Shown: in pieces, positions 35,416-50,800 of the stretch
Layout of the letters: the number at the start of each line of letters is the position of its first letter
How positions within the stretch are numbered: the stretch's first letter is position 1
Origin: Archegozetes longisetosus
Lineage: Eukaryota > Arthropoda > Arachnida > Sarcoptiformes > Trhypochthoniidae
NCBI GenBank assembly: GCA_018873245.2
Contig: JAEMBT020000008.1
Location: forward strand, 14,805,172 to 14,869,171
DNA length: 64,000 nt
Reading direction: 5' to 3'
Made by a program: the position numbers and the translations under genes
The notes under the pieces: generated by a model
What the model was told of the DNA's origin: nothing
What the model saw: only the letters and a program-made list of their open reading frames with translations
Databases searched by the model: none

Positions 35416-37111
35416 TTTTTTATTTACTATTTGTTTTATCCATTCATAAAACTCGTGAAACCAAAGATCGTCTGAGAATATAATGATCTGGGATTTGAGA
35501 AATCGTATCTCATCTCAACATTTACGTACAAGTTTCGAGACTTGCAAATAACTTTCAGAATACAGTAATACCTCGATATAGTGAATGGTTATGGGCCAAC
35601 AATCAACATTGACTTATGATGAGATTTCACTTTAATTTGGAGTGATTGGGCACTAGCTATATATTATGGTTTGCCATTCGAAGCAGGATGATTTTAGATA
35701 ACTCAATGTCTAGACATGCTCATGATCATTAGCGTGCTAATAGGAGCTGTCGCACCACTTATTTTTCAACCATTCACACTATCAATTAGTGAAACTCACT
35801 AAATTTTGCAACAAATTATAGTCTTCAACTGTAATATTAAATACGTTACAGTTGATAGCAATTAAAATTCAAGGTAATTCAAATTAATGCTAATTTTGTT
35901 TCGATGAAAAATAGTTGTGTCTTTTGCGAAAATTGTGTTCGCATAAAATGATGTTTAGCTCTTGGAATTAAGTTGAGCTGACTACTCAGTCCACTACTGA
36001 CTCCGCCACTACATGTTAACAACCATTAACTCTTTTGAGATCTTTCAAGATAATTATTCAAATGACTACATTTTTCTTAGAATAAGACCTTAAGGCATTT
36101 TTAGAGAAAACTTAAAATAATGGACATTCAAACATTCTCTGTGTTTGTATAGCAATTGGTATTCATTTCCTGTTCATAATGACTGAAACTTTGAAACTTT
36201 TTGGAGCTTTTATAAAACTAGCTTTAGTTTCACGTTTAATATTCCAACAAAACTAGATGCAAATATCATTCACTTATATCAACATGAGCTCAAGAATTTG
36301 TGACTAAAGACTGTTGAACTAATTATAATTAAAGTGGATTTCAAAATGCAATGGAAGTGTTGACTGAAGTACATATGACTAACATACGATTTCTGGTATG
36401 AAAGTTGAGCGAATGTTTTGAAAGAAATTTGACAGACATGCCCCGTATTTACAGAATCTGGAATGTTCTCTATTAGCAAAAAGCAATGTGAACATCAATA
36501 GTCAACATATCTCTGCCAAAACTAATATCGGGAATCTGATGAAAGTTTAACTTTCATTTTTGTCACACACTATCAACATATAGAAAGTTCATTCAACTCT
36601 TTTGTAAGTTTTTAACATTTTTTAAAAACATGTGTATTTGAATTTACCGCAAACTTAACAAAATTGTTATCAAATTGAGCAAAAGTTAATTAAACAGACC
36701 GATTCCAAGCATTAAACACCTGTACGACAATTCAATGATTTGTACCTTTTTGTGGAAACTATCAATACTAAAATAAACGGGTTATTGAGCATAAAATAAG
36801 TCTAATTGAAAGTTGATATTGAGGCACAAATAATTGATTAAAAGTTTGAAAACATGTGTAAGAGATAAGAGTTTTAAACCAATTGCAAACAGTTTTACTC
36901 CCATTTGATAAATATTTATAAAATACTAATCAATGCATCCAATTATAAATTATCAGTTGATTATAGACTTTAATTTCTGTTTCTATAGTCATTATCTGAT
37001 TGTTATTGTTTTGTCACTTTACACCAAATCAATTAATACTAACGTTAAGTCCAATTTGCCAAAACTCACTCAATAGTTACTCAGCAATCCTATTACTAAA
37101 TCAATCATTTG
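35416..37111. other. Divergent spacer between PPID and GDAP2
   Basis: About 1.7 kb of AT-rich DNA between start codons of divergent genes, presumably with both promoters. I see no coding region, RNA gene or array. Small minus-strand ORFs here show no family resemblance. Confidence 0.55.
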
Positions 37112-38788
37112 ATGGCATTGTCAGCACTCGATTCGGCCTCTTCGACGCCACAAATCGTTGAAACACATCAACTCAAAGTTTGGTCACAAATCTCTGCGAG
37201 GGATTTTCCAGACTTGGGTCAATTAGAAAACGAGCAAAGGATTCATGAAAAAAGTCCTTTTGTATATTCTCACGAAATCAATTCCAAGATCGCGTTATGG
37301 TTTGGAGACATCACTCAACTGGCCGTCAATGCGATCGTCAACTCAACGAACGAACACTTCAATGAGAAGTCGCTTTTGAATGAAAGAATATTATCAAAAG
37401 GTGGACAACAAATGAGAGATTTTTTAACTGAAAAGTTGCGGATCTGCAAAACGGGTGACGCCAAGCTCTCTAAAGGCTATGACTTACCAGCGCGTTATGT
37501 CATTCATACGGTTGGACCAAAATATAACGCCAAATATCATACAGCAGCTGAAAGTGCTCTCTTTAACTGTTACGCAAAAGTATTACAAATAAGTCGAGAC
37601 AATGGATTTAAGTCTTTAGCCTTATGTGCGATTAATACTCTGAATCGTGGTTATCCGCGACAGGCTGCTGCACACATCGCTCTCAGAGTTGTTCGACGTT
37701 TTCTCGAACATTATATCGATTCGGTTGATATTATTGTGTTTGCTGTCGAAGACGTTGATATTGGAATTTATGAGCTTTTAATGCCTCTATATTTTCCGCG
37801 ATCTAAACAAGAAGAAGAATATGCGCTCTATTATTTGCCACAAGATATCGGGGGAGAAAATGGAGAACCTGTTATTCCTGAACGAGAAATTCGAATCGCA
37901 GCCAAACCGAGCACTTTGAGTACAATTGAGGAAAGTGTTGACTTGTCGAGTGGTTTGGAGTCATCGGTAGCAGTCGGAAAAACGGCGTTCGCTAAAATGC
38001 ACGGAGATTTGGACAAGAGGTGGAAACGCAAACAGCGTTCACCAAAATCAAGCGATCCGATGACTGTCGAGCTACAACGACAGCATCGATACGAGCGTCT
38101 GTTAAGGAAAGCTAAAACGGAAGACTTTAGTGACTACATTCACGCCCGTTGTCTTTATGTTTCGGGTGAAGATTCCATGGGAAGACCTGTGGTTGTAATG
38201 ATTGGCAAACGCTTTAATGCATCGACAATGAGCGACGATCGAACGATTATGTATTTGATATCATTATTGGATCAGTTGGTACTCAAAGATTATATCGTTA
38301 TTTACTTTCACACACTAACTCAAAAGGAAAATCACCCGTCAATCAGTTTCGTGCAGAATGTCTATAATGTGTTGGGATATAATTATAAGAAAAATTTAAA
38401 AGCATTTTATATCATCCATCCGTCAATTTGGTGTCGTCTGATTACGTGGTGGTTCACCACATTTAATGCTACAATTCTTAAGCGCAAACTATTCTGTGTG
38501 GGAGGTGTCGAATATCTGAAGGTATTTGAATTTTAGAATAACATGGAAGTTGGTTAGTCTTAAGATAGTTAACATATGACTGATTTATTCTTGCAGTCCG
38601 TAATGCCTTTGCAACAATTACAAGTTCCTTCCTTTGTCATGGACTATGATTTCAAGGTAATGGTTGTTTATTATTATTACTGCCACTAAGACTTCTTATT
38701 GAAACAATAAAACTTCTCTATTTAATAGGTTAATGGTGTTCGCTATAGCGAAGTACAATCTGCTCAGTCAACAATCGATACACTTTGA
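37112..38788 (+). CDS. GDAP2: GDAP2-like protein: macro domain plus CRAL-TRIO domain
   Basis: Exons 37112-38521, 38597-38656 and 38729-38788, all phase 0, give 509 residues (human GDAP2 is 497). The N-terminal macro domain (about residues 60-200) reads KIALWFGDITQLAVNAIVNS, NEHFNEKSLLNERIL and KGYDLPARYVIHTVGPKY, with CAINTLNRGYPRQAA toward its end. The family's macro domain binds ADP-ribose-like ligands weakly or not at all, and the cellular role of GDAP2 is poorly known; variants in people are linked to spinocerebellar ataxia. The C-terminal CRAL-TRIO lipid-binding module (about 330-490) shows DYIVIYFHT, LKAFYIIHPSIWCRLITWW and KRKLFCVGGVEYLK. The two short last exons encode VPSFVMDYDFK and the C-terminus. 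The ATG at 37112 precedes the conserved region with a Ser/Ala-rich leader. No defect seen. Confidence 0.94.
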
Positions 38789-41700
38789 AGCAATCAAAAC
38801 ATAAATACGTTTTATATTAATCACTTTATACTAATTTCTTCTGCCATACTTATCATTAATGGCTGATAATTCTCAAATTGGTTTTAAGAAATATTTATCC
38901 AACTCGCGAAACATCTATAGTCTATAGCGAGATAATTGGTTGATAGAAGTGTGATTTCCTGTAATGCCTTCAATTTTTTAATTGATTTCATTTAGATATG
39001 GTCCTTTCAAACCAACTTAAATGAGTGCCTAAAATTTTTTTTAATTACCTTACTAAAAATAATTGACTTGTGATTATAAAATTATCAGAAAGCACTGATA
39101 TACAGTTAATATATAATATTTACATAACTTATTTTTATACTTATCGTGTGCCTTGAGCTCATTTTACCTTATTTTATTGATTGTGATATAAAGTTACTAA
39201 ATACCAATTTTTATTCAAAAGTTAATCAGTTATAATTTTAATTTTGTTAGGTTTTAAAATAAAATTTTTAAAAATCATTTCTAATAATAACGTAGTGTGC
39301 TTTATTTATCTAACGATTTTAAGGAACTTAACATTTGCTCAATTAGTCTATTGTTGAATATTGATTTGTATGAGATTCCAAAAATAACTATACAAAGTAA
39401 TTATAGAATATCTAGTGTATTAATTATAGACTTAGAATTGTCTTAGAATGTTTCATCTTCAGAAGTTAATTAAGTGGATTTATAAATTCAAAGCTCACTT
39501 CATCTATTAGTTTATCTTCACATTATCTCTGCTTCTTCATCCAATTCCATTTGAAATAACACTCAAGTCTTTAATTCGATCGAAAGTTCAAACAGAATTG
39601 ATCAATCTCTGTATAATAGATAATCCATTTTCAGATGACTTATACGTTTGTCAGAGAACTATAGACAGCCTAAAAAGCAACTCAATAAAAGTTTTTACTT
39701 TTGATGGAATTTTAGGAAAAAATTGATGTCTCATTTGAGACTTGAAAGTAAATTGACAATAGAGATAAAGTGGTATTTATCAAAATAAACGTAACCTAAC
39801 CTTAAACAGTAGTTTTATATATTGGAATCTAAGTTCTTAAATTGGTACGAAAAACTGATTGAGTGGAAGCTATTTGTGAAATAAGTTAAGCAGTGATGTA
39901 TTGACCACATGTTTAACATAACTCGATTCTGTAAACTCATTCCAACTTATGAATCAGAGCGACAGATTTAGCACTATCGAGCAATTCGACAAAAAATAGA
40001 TATATTTGAAAGCCTTTCAGTAATGTAAATATCCACAAGTTTATTGAGATCTTTATGAGATGGAATCTCTTTTTGGGACATATATAACTTGTAAGGAAAT
40101 GCATTTTCCGACAGTGAAAACATTTGTAAAAAAAGGTTTATTTGTTAGTTTATAGGAACGAAAAATGTGCGGAACACAATAAATAATTGCGTGTAACTCA
40201 ACATTGTTATTGTATTTGAAATTTTTAACTCAAAGCTAGAAGTGTAACGATTGTTGGTGAAAGGTCCTTTGGAAAGCAGTTCTAAAGTAGTCTTATTAAC
40301 ATTGTTTAGAAGGACGTGCGGCACAATCGGCACAATGAATCAAATCTAAGTGAACCAAAACTAAATGACGACAAACAGGAAGAAGAAATATGTAATAACT
40401 TCTATGAAAGAAAGGAATGCACGCAATAAATACTTATAAGTATTAAAACTATATGTTTGAAAGAGTTTGAAAGCAACTAATGTTTTATGTTTTTGTTTTA
40501 TGCGAAATCTTGATCTCAATAATAAATCACAGGCTTGTAGTTGATTTGATTTACAAGTTTGTTATCTAGTTTGAAGATAAACTGGAACACTAGTAGATAT
40601 ATTCACTGTTTTACAGTTAATTATTTACGATTTGGTATACAAACTCTTAATCCTTCTCTTGTTTTTAACTCGAAATTGCCTTCTGATAACCTTTGACTAA
40701 CTTTCTAACTGCTAACTAACAACTCAAAGACTATTTTAAATATAAGAAATTTAAGTTTTAAACTAATAAAAGGATGACATTATGCTTAATGAATGCTTGC
40801 ATTCATCAGTTTGTCAACATTTGAACAATGTTTGCATTAATTAAAACTGACTGAAAAGAGGAAAACAAAGTTTATGAATGAGACGAAATAATTAGTGTCT
40901 AAACATGAGTTGAATAGAAGTGAAATGTGAAGCTATAAAACTATGAACATAAGAGTTTTCGACTTAATTTATTGAATTATGTTATTGTGGAGAAAGTGAT
41001 CCATACAGTGGTTGCGTTGAATCATTAGATTCGTTCTGCTCTTATGACCTTTCACTTTGAAAAACTAGAAATTCAATCAAATTTAATCATTTCCTCAAAC
41101 AATCTGCGATTTTGTTCATTCAATGGAAACATTATAAAACATTTCAGAGTTTTTACTTGACTAAAAATTTGAAATAAAGTCTAATCTAAAAGATATTGGG
41201 CAGTAAACATACGGTTGAATCATAAGGTTGCATGAGGTTGCTAGGCTTATAAGGTGATCAACACAAGTTTATGCTTTCAACTCAAATTAAATTTACATCT
41301 TTAAAACTCGACTCTAGTCATGATTTGACTTCAAGTTTGATCATAACACCACTTTGGACATTGAGTTCTCTAAGTTGATACTTTCAAATTGATTTCAATT
41401 GAGAGATGATCTTATCAAAGGGTTTTGCAAAATGATTAAAGGGCTCAAAGTTTACACTAATTTGTTATTTTGTCACTGTTATGATTACTGGTGTTTCTAA
41501 AATTAGAAATTTTCAATGTTAGAAATTTCTTTATGAAATTTTTATTAATAATATCGAAGGTAAGGGAACTTTCCATCAAAAGTTTACTTAAATTGAAAGT
41601 GAAACGTTTTTTAAATCTCTAAACAATCTCATTAAAGTTTTCTATAAAATTTTTTTGTAGTTTTTCAGGAATATCTTGTGCGGTACTATAAGTGTCACAG

Positions 41701-44700
41701 AATGATGGACTGACAGTTGCGTCTAAAGTGTTTTTTGTAATTCTTGTTTTTAGAGAAAATATTTAGTTAAAGTTCAAAAAGAAGTATCAGCTAAAACCTG
41801 TACTGACTGTTTCTAAGGGCAAAATTGACTGTTATAAATGGCGAGGAAAATACTTAACTTCATTTAAGCCTGTTTCAATGGAATGACCACTTGAACAAAA
41901 TTTGAGTTGCGAAACCGTGAGCTCTTAAAAATGAGTTTTCTGCTTATTCGCATCACCTTTTTCGCAAATATCGGATAACTATCAGGTATGCAAATATGCA
42001 GACTTCAAATCACATCATCGAGCAGTTGAACTGCTTTCATTAAACATTCCTAAGAGTAAAGACTACCTAATTATTCGTTTTTCACATACTAATCTTCCTG
42101 AGGAGTCAATCATTTCTAATATGAATTTTATGGTTTAGGGTTACCACAACACAGTTTAAACTCTTAATAAATCAATTGAGGAACAGTTATGGAATAGTTT
42201 AATGCATTGAAAACATATTTGAATGGGAACTAGTAGTTTGCAATTAAAATGCATTTATTTTTTATTATGATTTTGATTTTTATGTGCCATACTCTTGGAG
42301 ATTAAAACCGATTTTTATGATTGAATTTTATGACTAAATCAGAAGGAAAATTGCATAATTGTGATAAACTTGGTTATATTCGATCTTATAGTTAAGTAGT
42401 TCTGAAGTATTCATCAATTTCAGATTAATCAAAACTGGTTCTACTTCTAGCTTTTAAACGTTGCACTTTTTATCAATTATATCTTTTTAATGTTCGACTC
42501 CGTTTGATCGTTACGTTGATTTAAGACTGTCTGGGATTAAAACATAATAATAACTATTAGATTGGTTTGTGGTAAACAAGCAACTTATGTCAAGTGCGTG
42601 AGCCAATTACGTGAGCCAAGTGCGTGATTTAGGTTGAGCTATCATAGCTTAGTCGCAAATGTTATACAAACTATGGAGTTAGATGTGCCAAAAGAGACTG
42701 ACAAATTAGAGAGCCAATAAGTTTGGTGCAATAACTATAATGTTTCTCGAGTTGAAGTTGAGCTCAAATCTGGTTTTCCCATTACATTAGAGCAATGATT
42801 TGCATTCCAGGCTTCAAACAGTTGATATGGCGAGAAAGTAAACCAAAGATAGCAGAGCCTTGAAAAGAACAAAATAAACATTTTATGGAGAAAAAATTAG
42901 AATTCCATGAGTGAGCTTTTGCATTAATTTGTTAGCTGGTGGCAGTTTTAGGTTGTTTGGGTGAGGCTGTTTTCTTATTGCTAAATATCTTTCAATACTT
43001 TATACTATAATTACTTCTCTATTCTTAATATGAATAATTAGACTGAAAATTATTGCATTTATTAATTATTTACGCCTAATTGCTATGTTCACTTTAATAA
43101 CTTTCTATCTTTAATAACTTTTTATGCTAAATGTGTCTACACTTCAACTTCTCTAATTCTAATCTCCACTTAACCCCTTTTTAATAACTCGACATCAAAG
43201 TGCCATGGATAAATACTGCTTAATTGTTATTGATTCATAAAAACCACTTAACTACATATTCAAGTCAGACAGGTTTTGCTGTCAAATAGGCTTTACTGTA
43301 TCTAAATGTTTTTAGACTTTCTTCTATTCTTTGCTTTGTCATATATTTTAACCATTAAGCCTATCAATCAAGTTGAGTAACAGGTTAATTGGCATCTCTA
43401 TTGAACATTTGTTTGAAAGCATTTGAGTGTATTGTATTTCATTATTGTTATCTAGTAGTCCGTATAGTTGACAAAATCTAATTTAATCATCTAGAAGTGT
43501 GTAGGTTTTGCATCTCTAGCTTTACGTAAACCTGAAAACAGGTCTACAATTGGCATATCATAATCCTGGTATTGACCCAATCCTAATTAAACATATTGGT
43601 ACTTAATATTCAAAAATTAACTATTTTATTCTTCTAACGGCATCAAATCTATTTAATAAACATTGTCTGATAACTTCGTCAATTAAATCAATCATTAACT
43701 TTATTACCTGTTTAACTTTAATCGTTAAATAAGCTAAAGTCTATGAAATGCTACCTAACTTACCTTAACTTTAATCTCTAAAGTTATCGGTAATAACCGA
43801 TACTTTTAGTGAATTATCATAAAATTGAAATTTTATCTAATGAACTATCGTTTAAAGCAAAAAATTAAGGGAAAAACTTGGCTCCAGACATAATGGTATG
43901 ATTTTGATTCCAGTTTCACTTCTCTGTGTGCATAAAAAGTGTTTGACAAATTCTTTAAATTCATATACAATTAACAATTTGTATAACCAATAAGTTAAGA
44001 CATGAATCAATTTCTAAAAACATGAAAATATACAAATAGTTGGCATAAGAGAGTTTAGCTTAAATAGTTAGTATTGAAATGTTCAGTTATGGTATATTTG
44101 AATAAATTGTAGAAGGTACACTTGAAATGAATTTGTTCAGACTTACTATTTATGCAGAAAGTGTTTCGTAAAATTTGTGTTATATTTATTTAACATGCAT
44201 TCATGCAGCGTTTTATTATTACATAACCAACATTTTTGGGTCATTTATCTTTTATGTGAATTTTTTTCCTTATTCTCATTAAGCACTTTAAATTAGTTAA
44301 TTTTTAAAATTATTTCATTTTTTCAATCATTAAAAAATCAATAACATATTAAACTATCTTTTCGATAATAAATCGATATACGATCAGCCTTTGCGCTTAT
44401 TTTTAACGTTTGTCAACGAGTAAACAGATTTATCGACAAAAAACTGCAATTTTCAAGTGTTGGCATTGAAGTTATAGAAATAGAATCAAAAATTCAATCT
44501 TTAGCCATATTCCAGATCTTTTGCTCACTTTTGGTTGGCTGTCTACAAAGAGAATTTGTGTTTGTGATCAGTCAACAGTAATATTAAATCGTGAAGAGAT
44601 AAGTTGACCATATGTCAAGACGTGTTGTGTACACACTATATTGATCATAAGATAATCACTATAATTATAATTGAATATAAGGTTAGGATCTCATCAAACA

Positions 44701-47700
44701 ATAAGTGATTTCTATGTAATACAAAGTTATATATATAAATATGTAACCTTAAACCTTTTAAAATGTACACTTTAATTTGATCATAATCTGTAAAATTAAT
44801 TTTTGTTCAAATGTTCATAGTCGACTACTCCGATCACGAATTTCGAAACAGTAAAGGATTGAGCAATTGACAAATAAAAGCTTTCACTTATAGTAAACGT
44901 TCGTAAAAAACATTGCTCTATATGTGTAATTTCGTACAAATATATTGATTGTTTATAGAAAAAATTAGAAGTAAATCAGTTTCACAATATTAGAAGTTGT
45001 GTATGAAAACTGTGATTTAATTTTGATAAGAGAAAAATGTTTTCAAAGAACGAGAAAACCGAAATATGAGTTGTTTTGGAATAAAAAGCACAATTTCAGA
45101 ACAATGGTTATTATCCTTTGAGAATAGATTTTTTTATCCTATTTCGAAAGTTTGACTGAGTTATGTAGTTAAGAACAAGTATTTTTAAAACTAGAGAATG
45201 AAAAATTGATAGAAGTGTTAATTTATTCATTAGAGGACTGCTTTCACAATAGTCTTAACACAAAACACGCAAACAAAGGGGTTTGTAGTAAAAGTTACGT
45301 AACATTTAAAGCTTCCTGTGGTAAGAAACAAAACTCCTGAATTAACATTTTTATGCAGCCAAAATCTGTTTTCAATACCTTTTATCTTTATATAGTTTGA
45401 TAACTTTAGTTTCAAACTTGTTTGCATTCTAGTAAATAGACAGAAACACCAGTTGTCAGACCAGACATATCCGATCAGTTGTATCCGTTTTTAGAAAACA
45501 TACATTAGCTTCAGGAGTATTACTAACAGAATCAAACTGCTAACAGAACAAAATTACTAACAGTATGGAATTACTGAATAACTCCTACACTGTATTGCTT
45601 AACCACGAAAAAAGTTTGACTCTAGTATTAACTTCACTATCGACTGTTTAAGTGAACGGCATCTTTTCAACTTTCAGACCCAGATCAGCCAATAATTCAA
45701 TTGGATTCAGTGTGTTTTCTATAAATAGAATCAGTTGTAAAGCTATTATTTTTATCTGATATTCTTTTCCTATTCATTTCTAATGGTGCGTTATAAAGAA
45801 AATAAATTTGGATCAGTTTATGCGAGACACAAGAGAACGTTAGGGGTGAACTTTGCTTAACTAGCATTTTGCCAATCGCTACACTATTTTCACTATCCAA
45901 ATACTGTTTTCACTATTGCTACACTACTTTCACTACTACTTACTCTGTTTAGGCATTTATTGATTTTTTTCGGGTTAAATCTAAATTCTATACCAGACGC
46001 ACACTTGAGCTAAACAGTTATATGTACAAAACACTATTCTTTGACGCAAACTATTGTCGTCAAAACTGTTCTCTTATGACGAAACAGCGCATCGATTGAT
46101 GACGAAAATGATCCTTTGTGGGTTTAGATAACAAAAATCATTGAACTATATTCGAAAGCAAACACGATTTAAAGCATCAAATTGTGTAGTATTAGAAATG
46201 ATTTGTTATACAAATAAATAATTTATTATATTAACCATCAAATAGATAATGATATATATAATAATCTTATATTAAACTATATTTATTGATAGAATCAAAA
46301 TCAATATATGAATATATGAATTATTTAACACTAGTGAAAATAAGACCACTAATACTTGTATTATTTGATTATGTTGTCTATTACTTGCATTTGTATTCAT
46401 ACCTAAATCAATGAAACATATATTATTTACTATCATTTAAGAATAATGTTTATCTAACTTCAACCTCCAAATATAGATTTTACTATACCTGCTCACTCTC
46501 TCATTCAATCATAACTTTATATTCATATTTATTTTATACTTTCTTTATATTTATTGATCATTCTCTTTATTTTATAAATTAATTAATTGTTTTAATGCTT
46601 TTCCGATTTTTATGTAACATAAGTTCCTCTTAAAAGATTTAAAGGATGTATAAAAAGTAGACAAATGAAGATATCCTCTTAATAAAGTATATTAAATGTA
46701 CATGTAGTGAATGAGACATTCAAATATTTATAAACTCAATAAATCATTTTTTCAATTGTTTTTATAGTATTTACAATCAATTAGATTAATTGGTAAGTTG
46801 TTGGTCTTAATTTGTTTGAGATCATTTAACAAATAGCGCTTTATTTGATATTTGTATAGTGCAAACGACACAATGTCAAGTACAGGGACGAATCATCTGT
46901 TATATGTATATTAATATGATTTTTCTCTCTCTATTACTTTTCTAATTGCAATCAAAATAATAAACCAATGGTCAATATCTGTATCACAAATCCTACACTT
47001 CATTAGATTACAAGTGTAGTGAAACTTTTGCTTAACTAATAAATAGATTGCTCAAAAACAAACTTCACGTCAAACTGTTATTCACGTTATTCTATTGAAT
47101 CATCTGTTACTGCATTTGGTTTTGAACATAATCATGTTTTTAATAGGAATACAATTGTGTTTTAGGTGATTGAAACTATTGACGAGAGAATAGGGATGGT
47201 GTAGGTTTCATATTCATGTGTACTTAAGCCGGATTTATAGGTATTGCTCTAACATCTATGTTTATGCATCCCGGATTATAACTTAAAAAAAGTTTATAAA
47301 TATGAAAAATATATCCTTTTCTAATCTAAAAGCAATAAATATGAAAAACGGTGACAAAACGTTTTTATCCGCAATATCCTTAGTTCCTAATTGTTTGTAG
47401 GAAAACAAACTTTTCTCATTTCACTTACAGATAATCTAATAACTTATATTTCAATCTATACTCAACCATACTTTGTACCAAAATAAATTTATGGGTTAAA
47501 AACTTAGTTATATATAGCTATTAAATTAGTCAAATCAATGGTAGAAACTATTTAAGGCTTAAATAATTGTTATATGTCTTACTCAACGATTTAGCGTTTA
47601 ACTCATTTAGGGCTTAAGTCTTTTATTTTGTTGACTTAAGAATCAAAAACAATTCTAAACAGTACTATATAAGGGCTAGATTCAATTTAATTATTAATTG

Positions 47701-47752
47701 TGTTAAATTACATAATACTTATGGTTGGTCATTAAAAGAATCATTTCATTAA

Positions 47753-47755
<3 letters not shown>

Positions 47756-47797
<42 letters not shown>
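47756..47797. repeat. (GA)n microsatellite
   Basis: About 21 uninterrupted GA dinucleotides on the + strand. Confidence 0.97.
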
Positions 47798-47801
<4 letters not shown>

Positions 47802-50800
47802 AAAATAAGAACTTAGAAAATAAGTATTGAGTATTGATTGATATAAAGTTGTGTGTTGTTAATGGATTGTATGACGTTAGTTGTAAATGGTTTCCATAGT
47901 ATCACCATTTACGTTACAGATTATTGCCTTCAGATAAATATTTCTCTATACTTTTGTTCAATATTCTAATTCTTTAATTAATATTTAAATTTTATTAAGA
48001 TAAATAAGATTAATCGCATCAAAGTCAAAATTAATTATGTATTACGACAGTATAGAAGGGTTAAGACTGGATCGATATTACTTTCAGTTTTTTTAGTCAT
48101 ATCTTATAAGAGTTGGAAACTAGAACTTAATGTTATAGCCGCTAAACATTACTCAGTGGCATAATTTTCAAATATTTAGATTTCATAAACTTTCTATTGC
48201 TTTGTAAATCTGGCAGAAATTTCATAAGATATTTAACATTGATGTCAAATCTTCAAGTAATTCTCCTAACTGGCGTTTACGATGAATTTTGTCAAACAAT
48301 ATTTAACAGTAATATGGGCTATTTTAGTCCTTCTTCGGTTAAGTGGTAGGGTAGAGGTCATAGATTTAACTGTAATAGAAAGTCTTATTATTGATCTGAC
48401 CTCAATTTTATGATAACAGAGTAAAACAAGAGTAGAAACGAAACATAGTTCTGAAGGACTTCTATTACTGTTTACATGTCAGACAGAGTGAGACAAACTT
48501 AAGTCAAACTAATGGTAGGGAAAGACATAAAGCGAACGATGAGACGCGAATCCTTTCACTCCACCTCTAACTAGGCCATCGTTTCTTATGTCTTCAATAA
48601 TAAATTGTGCTCTTAACTCAATCAGAATATTAAATAAACATTTAGAATACTTTTCTATTTATTTCGTATTTAGGTAACTCTTAATTAATAGTTTTCTTTC
48701 AATTCTGTTCACATTTTATTTCAATGTTTTAGTCACAGCATTTTCATTGATCGGATTCAATATGTTTTCATTTCTGCAATCATCTTACTGCAACTTTTAG
48801 GTCTCTTATCATTTGATTTCAAATGCTGGTCATTCAATATAAATTGCATTTAAGCTCATGGTTATTTGAAAATTTGATATGGATTCCATATGATATTTAG
48901 TAGAAATGAAAAATAGAAAATAGATTGGTTTTAGTGCGGACCTGACTCAGCTCTTCCGCTCAACTAAACTTGTTTCTCAAACTTAATGATTGTGCTATTT
49001 TGCTAACTAGTTAGATATGAAAAACTACTATCAAATACTGCTCAAAAGTTCAAATAATATTCACAAATCACAGCTCTTAATGTAATCAATTTCGATTGTA
49101 TCCTTTCTCATAACTATAAAAGTGACAACGTTTGCCGTTAAGTTGGGGCCCAATAAATCAATTAAATATTCATTTATAGTTCGCATTACCTCCTAAAAGA
49201 TATAAATACTACAATTTTGACTTCATTTGTCATTGCATAGTATCAAATAGTAGTGCTAATTGTAATGCATAACTGGCAATATTAGGAAAGGCCGCATAAT
49301 TATTGACTTGAATTTAATTAATTAGCTTAAGGCAAGGGTGTAAGTGACAGATGAGTCTACATAAAAATCTTTCAAACTTGCTCAATGGCTTTCATTCCCA
49401 CACTGTTTTCAATTGAACTATGTTTTTAACTCACAAAATCAGATTGCTGATAATGCTAACAATAAAAATGATTGTAAGCTAATAACTAATTTGTTAAGAT
49501 TGTCGCTAGTGTAGTAATTAGTTGGTGTGAATTAAAGCGCCACTGGTTGGCCGTGACCCGTCTCCCCATTACTATATATTTCCTCATGGAATCGAGTTTT
49601 ACTCTAATAATACTCTGCGCTTAGCTCTAGCATTCTTTAAAGTCACACTAATTCTACAATCAACACTATAAGCTAACAAATTTGACCAAAACAATTCTAA
49701 TAAAATCAGTAAAACCAATAAATCAAATGTTTCTTTCAAAATTGCTCATGGTTAAAGAATGTCTCTCTAAGATTATAAATGACACTTCATAGAGCTTTAA
49801 GAATTATTGAGTCTCATTTATTATATAGTAATTTCTAAAATGTTTCAACGTTTCTAATGGTTTAATTTTTAGAAAACTAGGTTTGTTTTCATTCAAATAA
49901 TATGCATTAAGCGTAAAACGTTGTGTCAATTACAATTATACACAGATTCTCATGCTAAGTAAATCAAATGATTATGCCTCACATGTAAACTGCAGAATTG
50001 ATTATGGTTTTCATATTTATCTTTCTTGATAGCACTATCTTAACTTATTTGACGTTGTTGCCATTTCGCTCTAAATAACTAAACTCACTACTGTCAACTA
50101 TTGATTTGTTTAATTACACAGGGCTAACTTATTAGAGATTACCGACCACTTTCAAGTACTCATTCCTCTTCACTTTTTTCTAACCTTTACCAACGTTTTC
50201 CAGATCTTTTCTGATTGTCTTGGCCAAAGATCAACTATTCTTAGATTATCACATCTAATGTTAAATATTTTTCTCTTATTATCAATTAAAAACAGTTAAT
50301 ATAAGTGTTGTTGAGCTTCTATTTAAAAAAGAACAAAAACCAAAATAACTGCAAACCGTTTCAGAAGGAAGTAAAGAATCTATTTTTATCTTTATGTTTA
50401 CTTTCATGCCTTACTTCTATGTTAGACTTGATCTGATTGGTTTTATCAAAATCTGTTAATGCTTTTTATGCTGCATAATTGTATTGACTTTTGTAGAATA
50501 AAAACTATTATTTCATATTAATCCTGTTATTTCATAAATTGCAATGAGTTCATCGAACAGGAAATATATTAAAATAAATATGACAGCAATATAACGGCTC
50601 TAAATTTCGAGATTAACTGTATTGACAACATTGTTACAATCAACGTTCAAATTTATTGGACTATAATATCGATAAAACAATGTCGTTTTTCAGCATATCG
50701 ATCATCAACCACTGATAAGTTACATTTTGGCATAACTTTTACATAACTTTTACATAACTCTTTCATAACTTGTCTACAACTCTATAATCAGATGCCACTA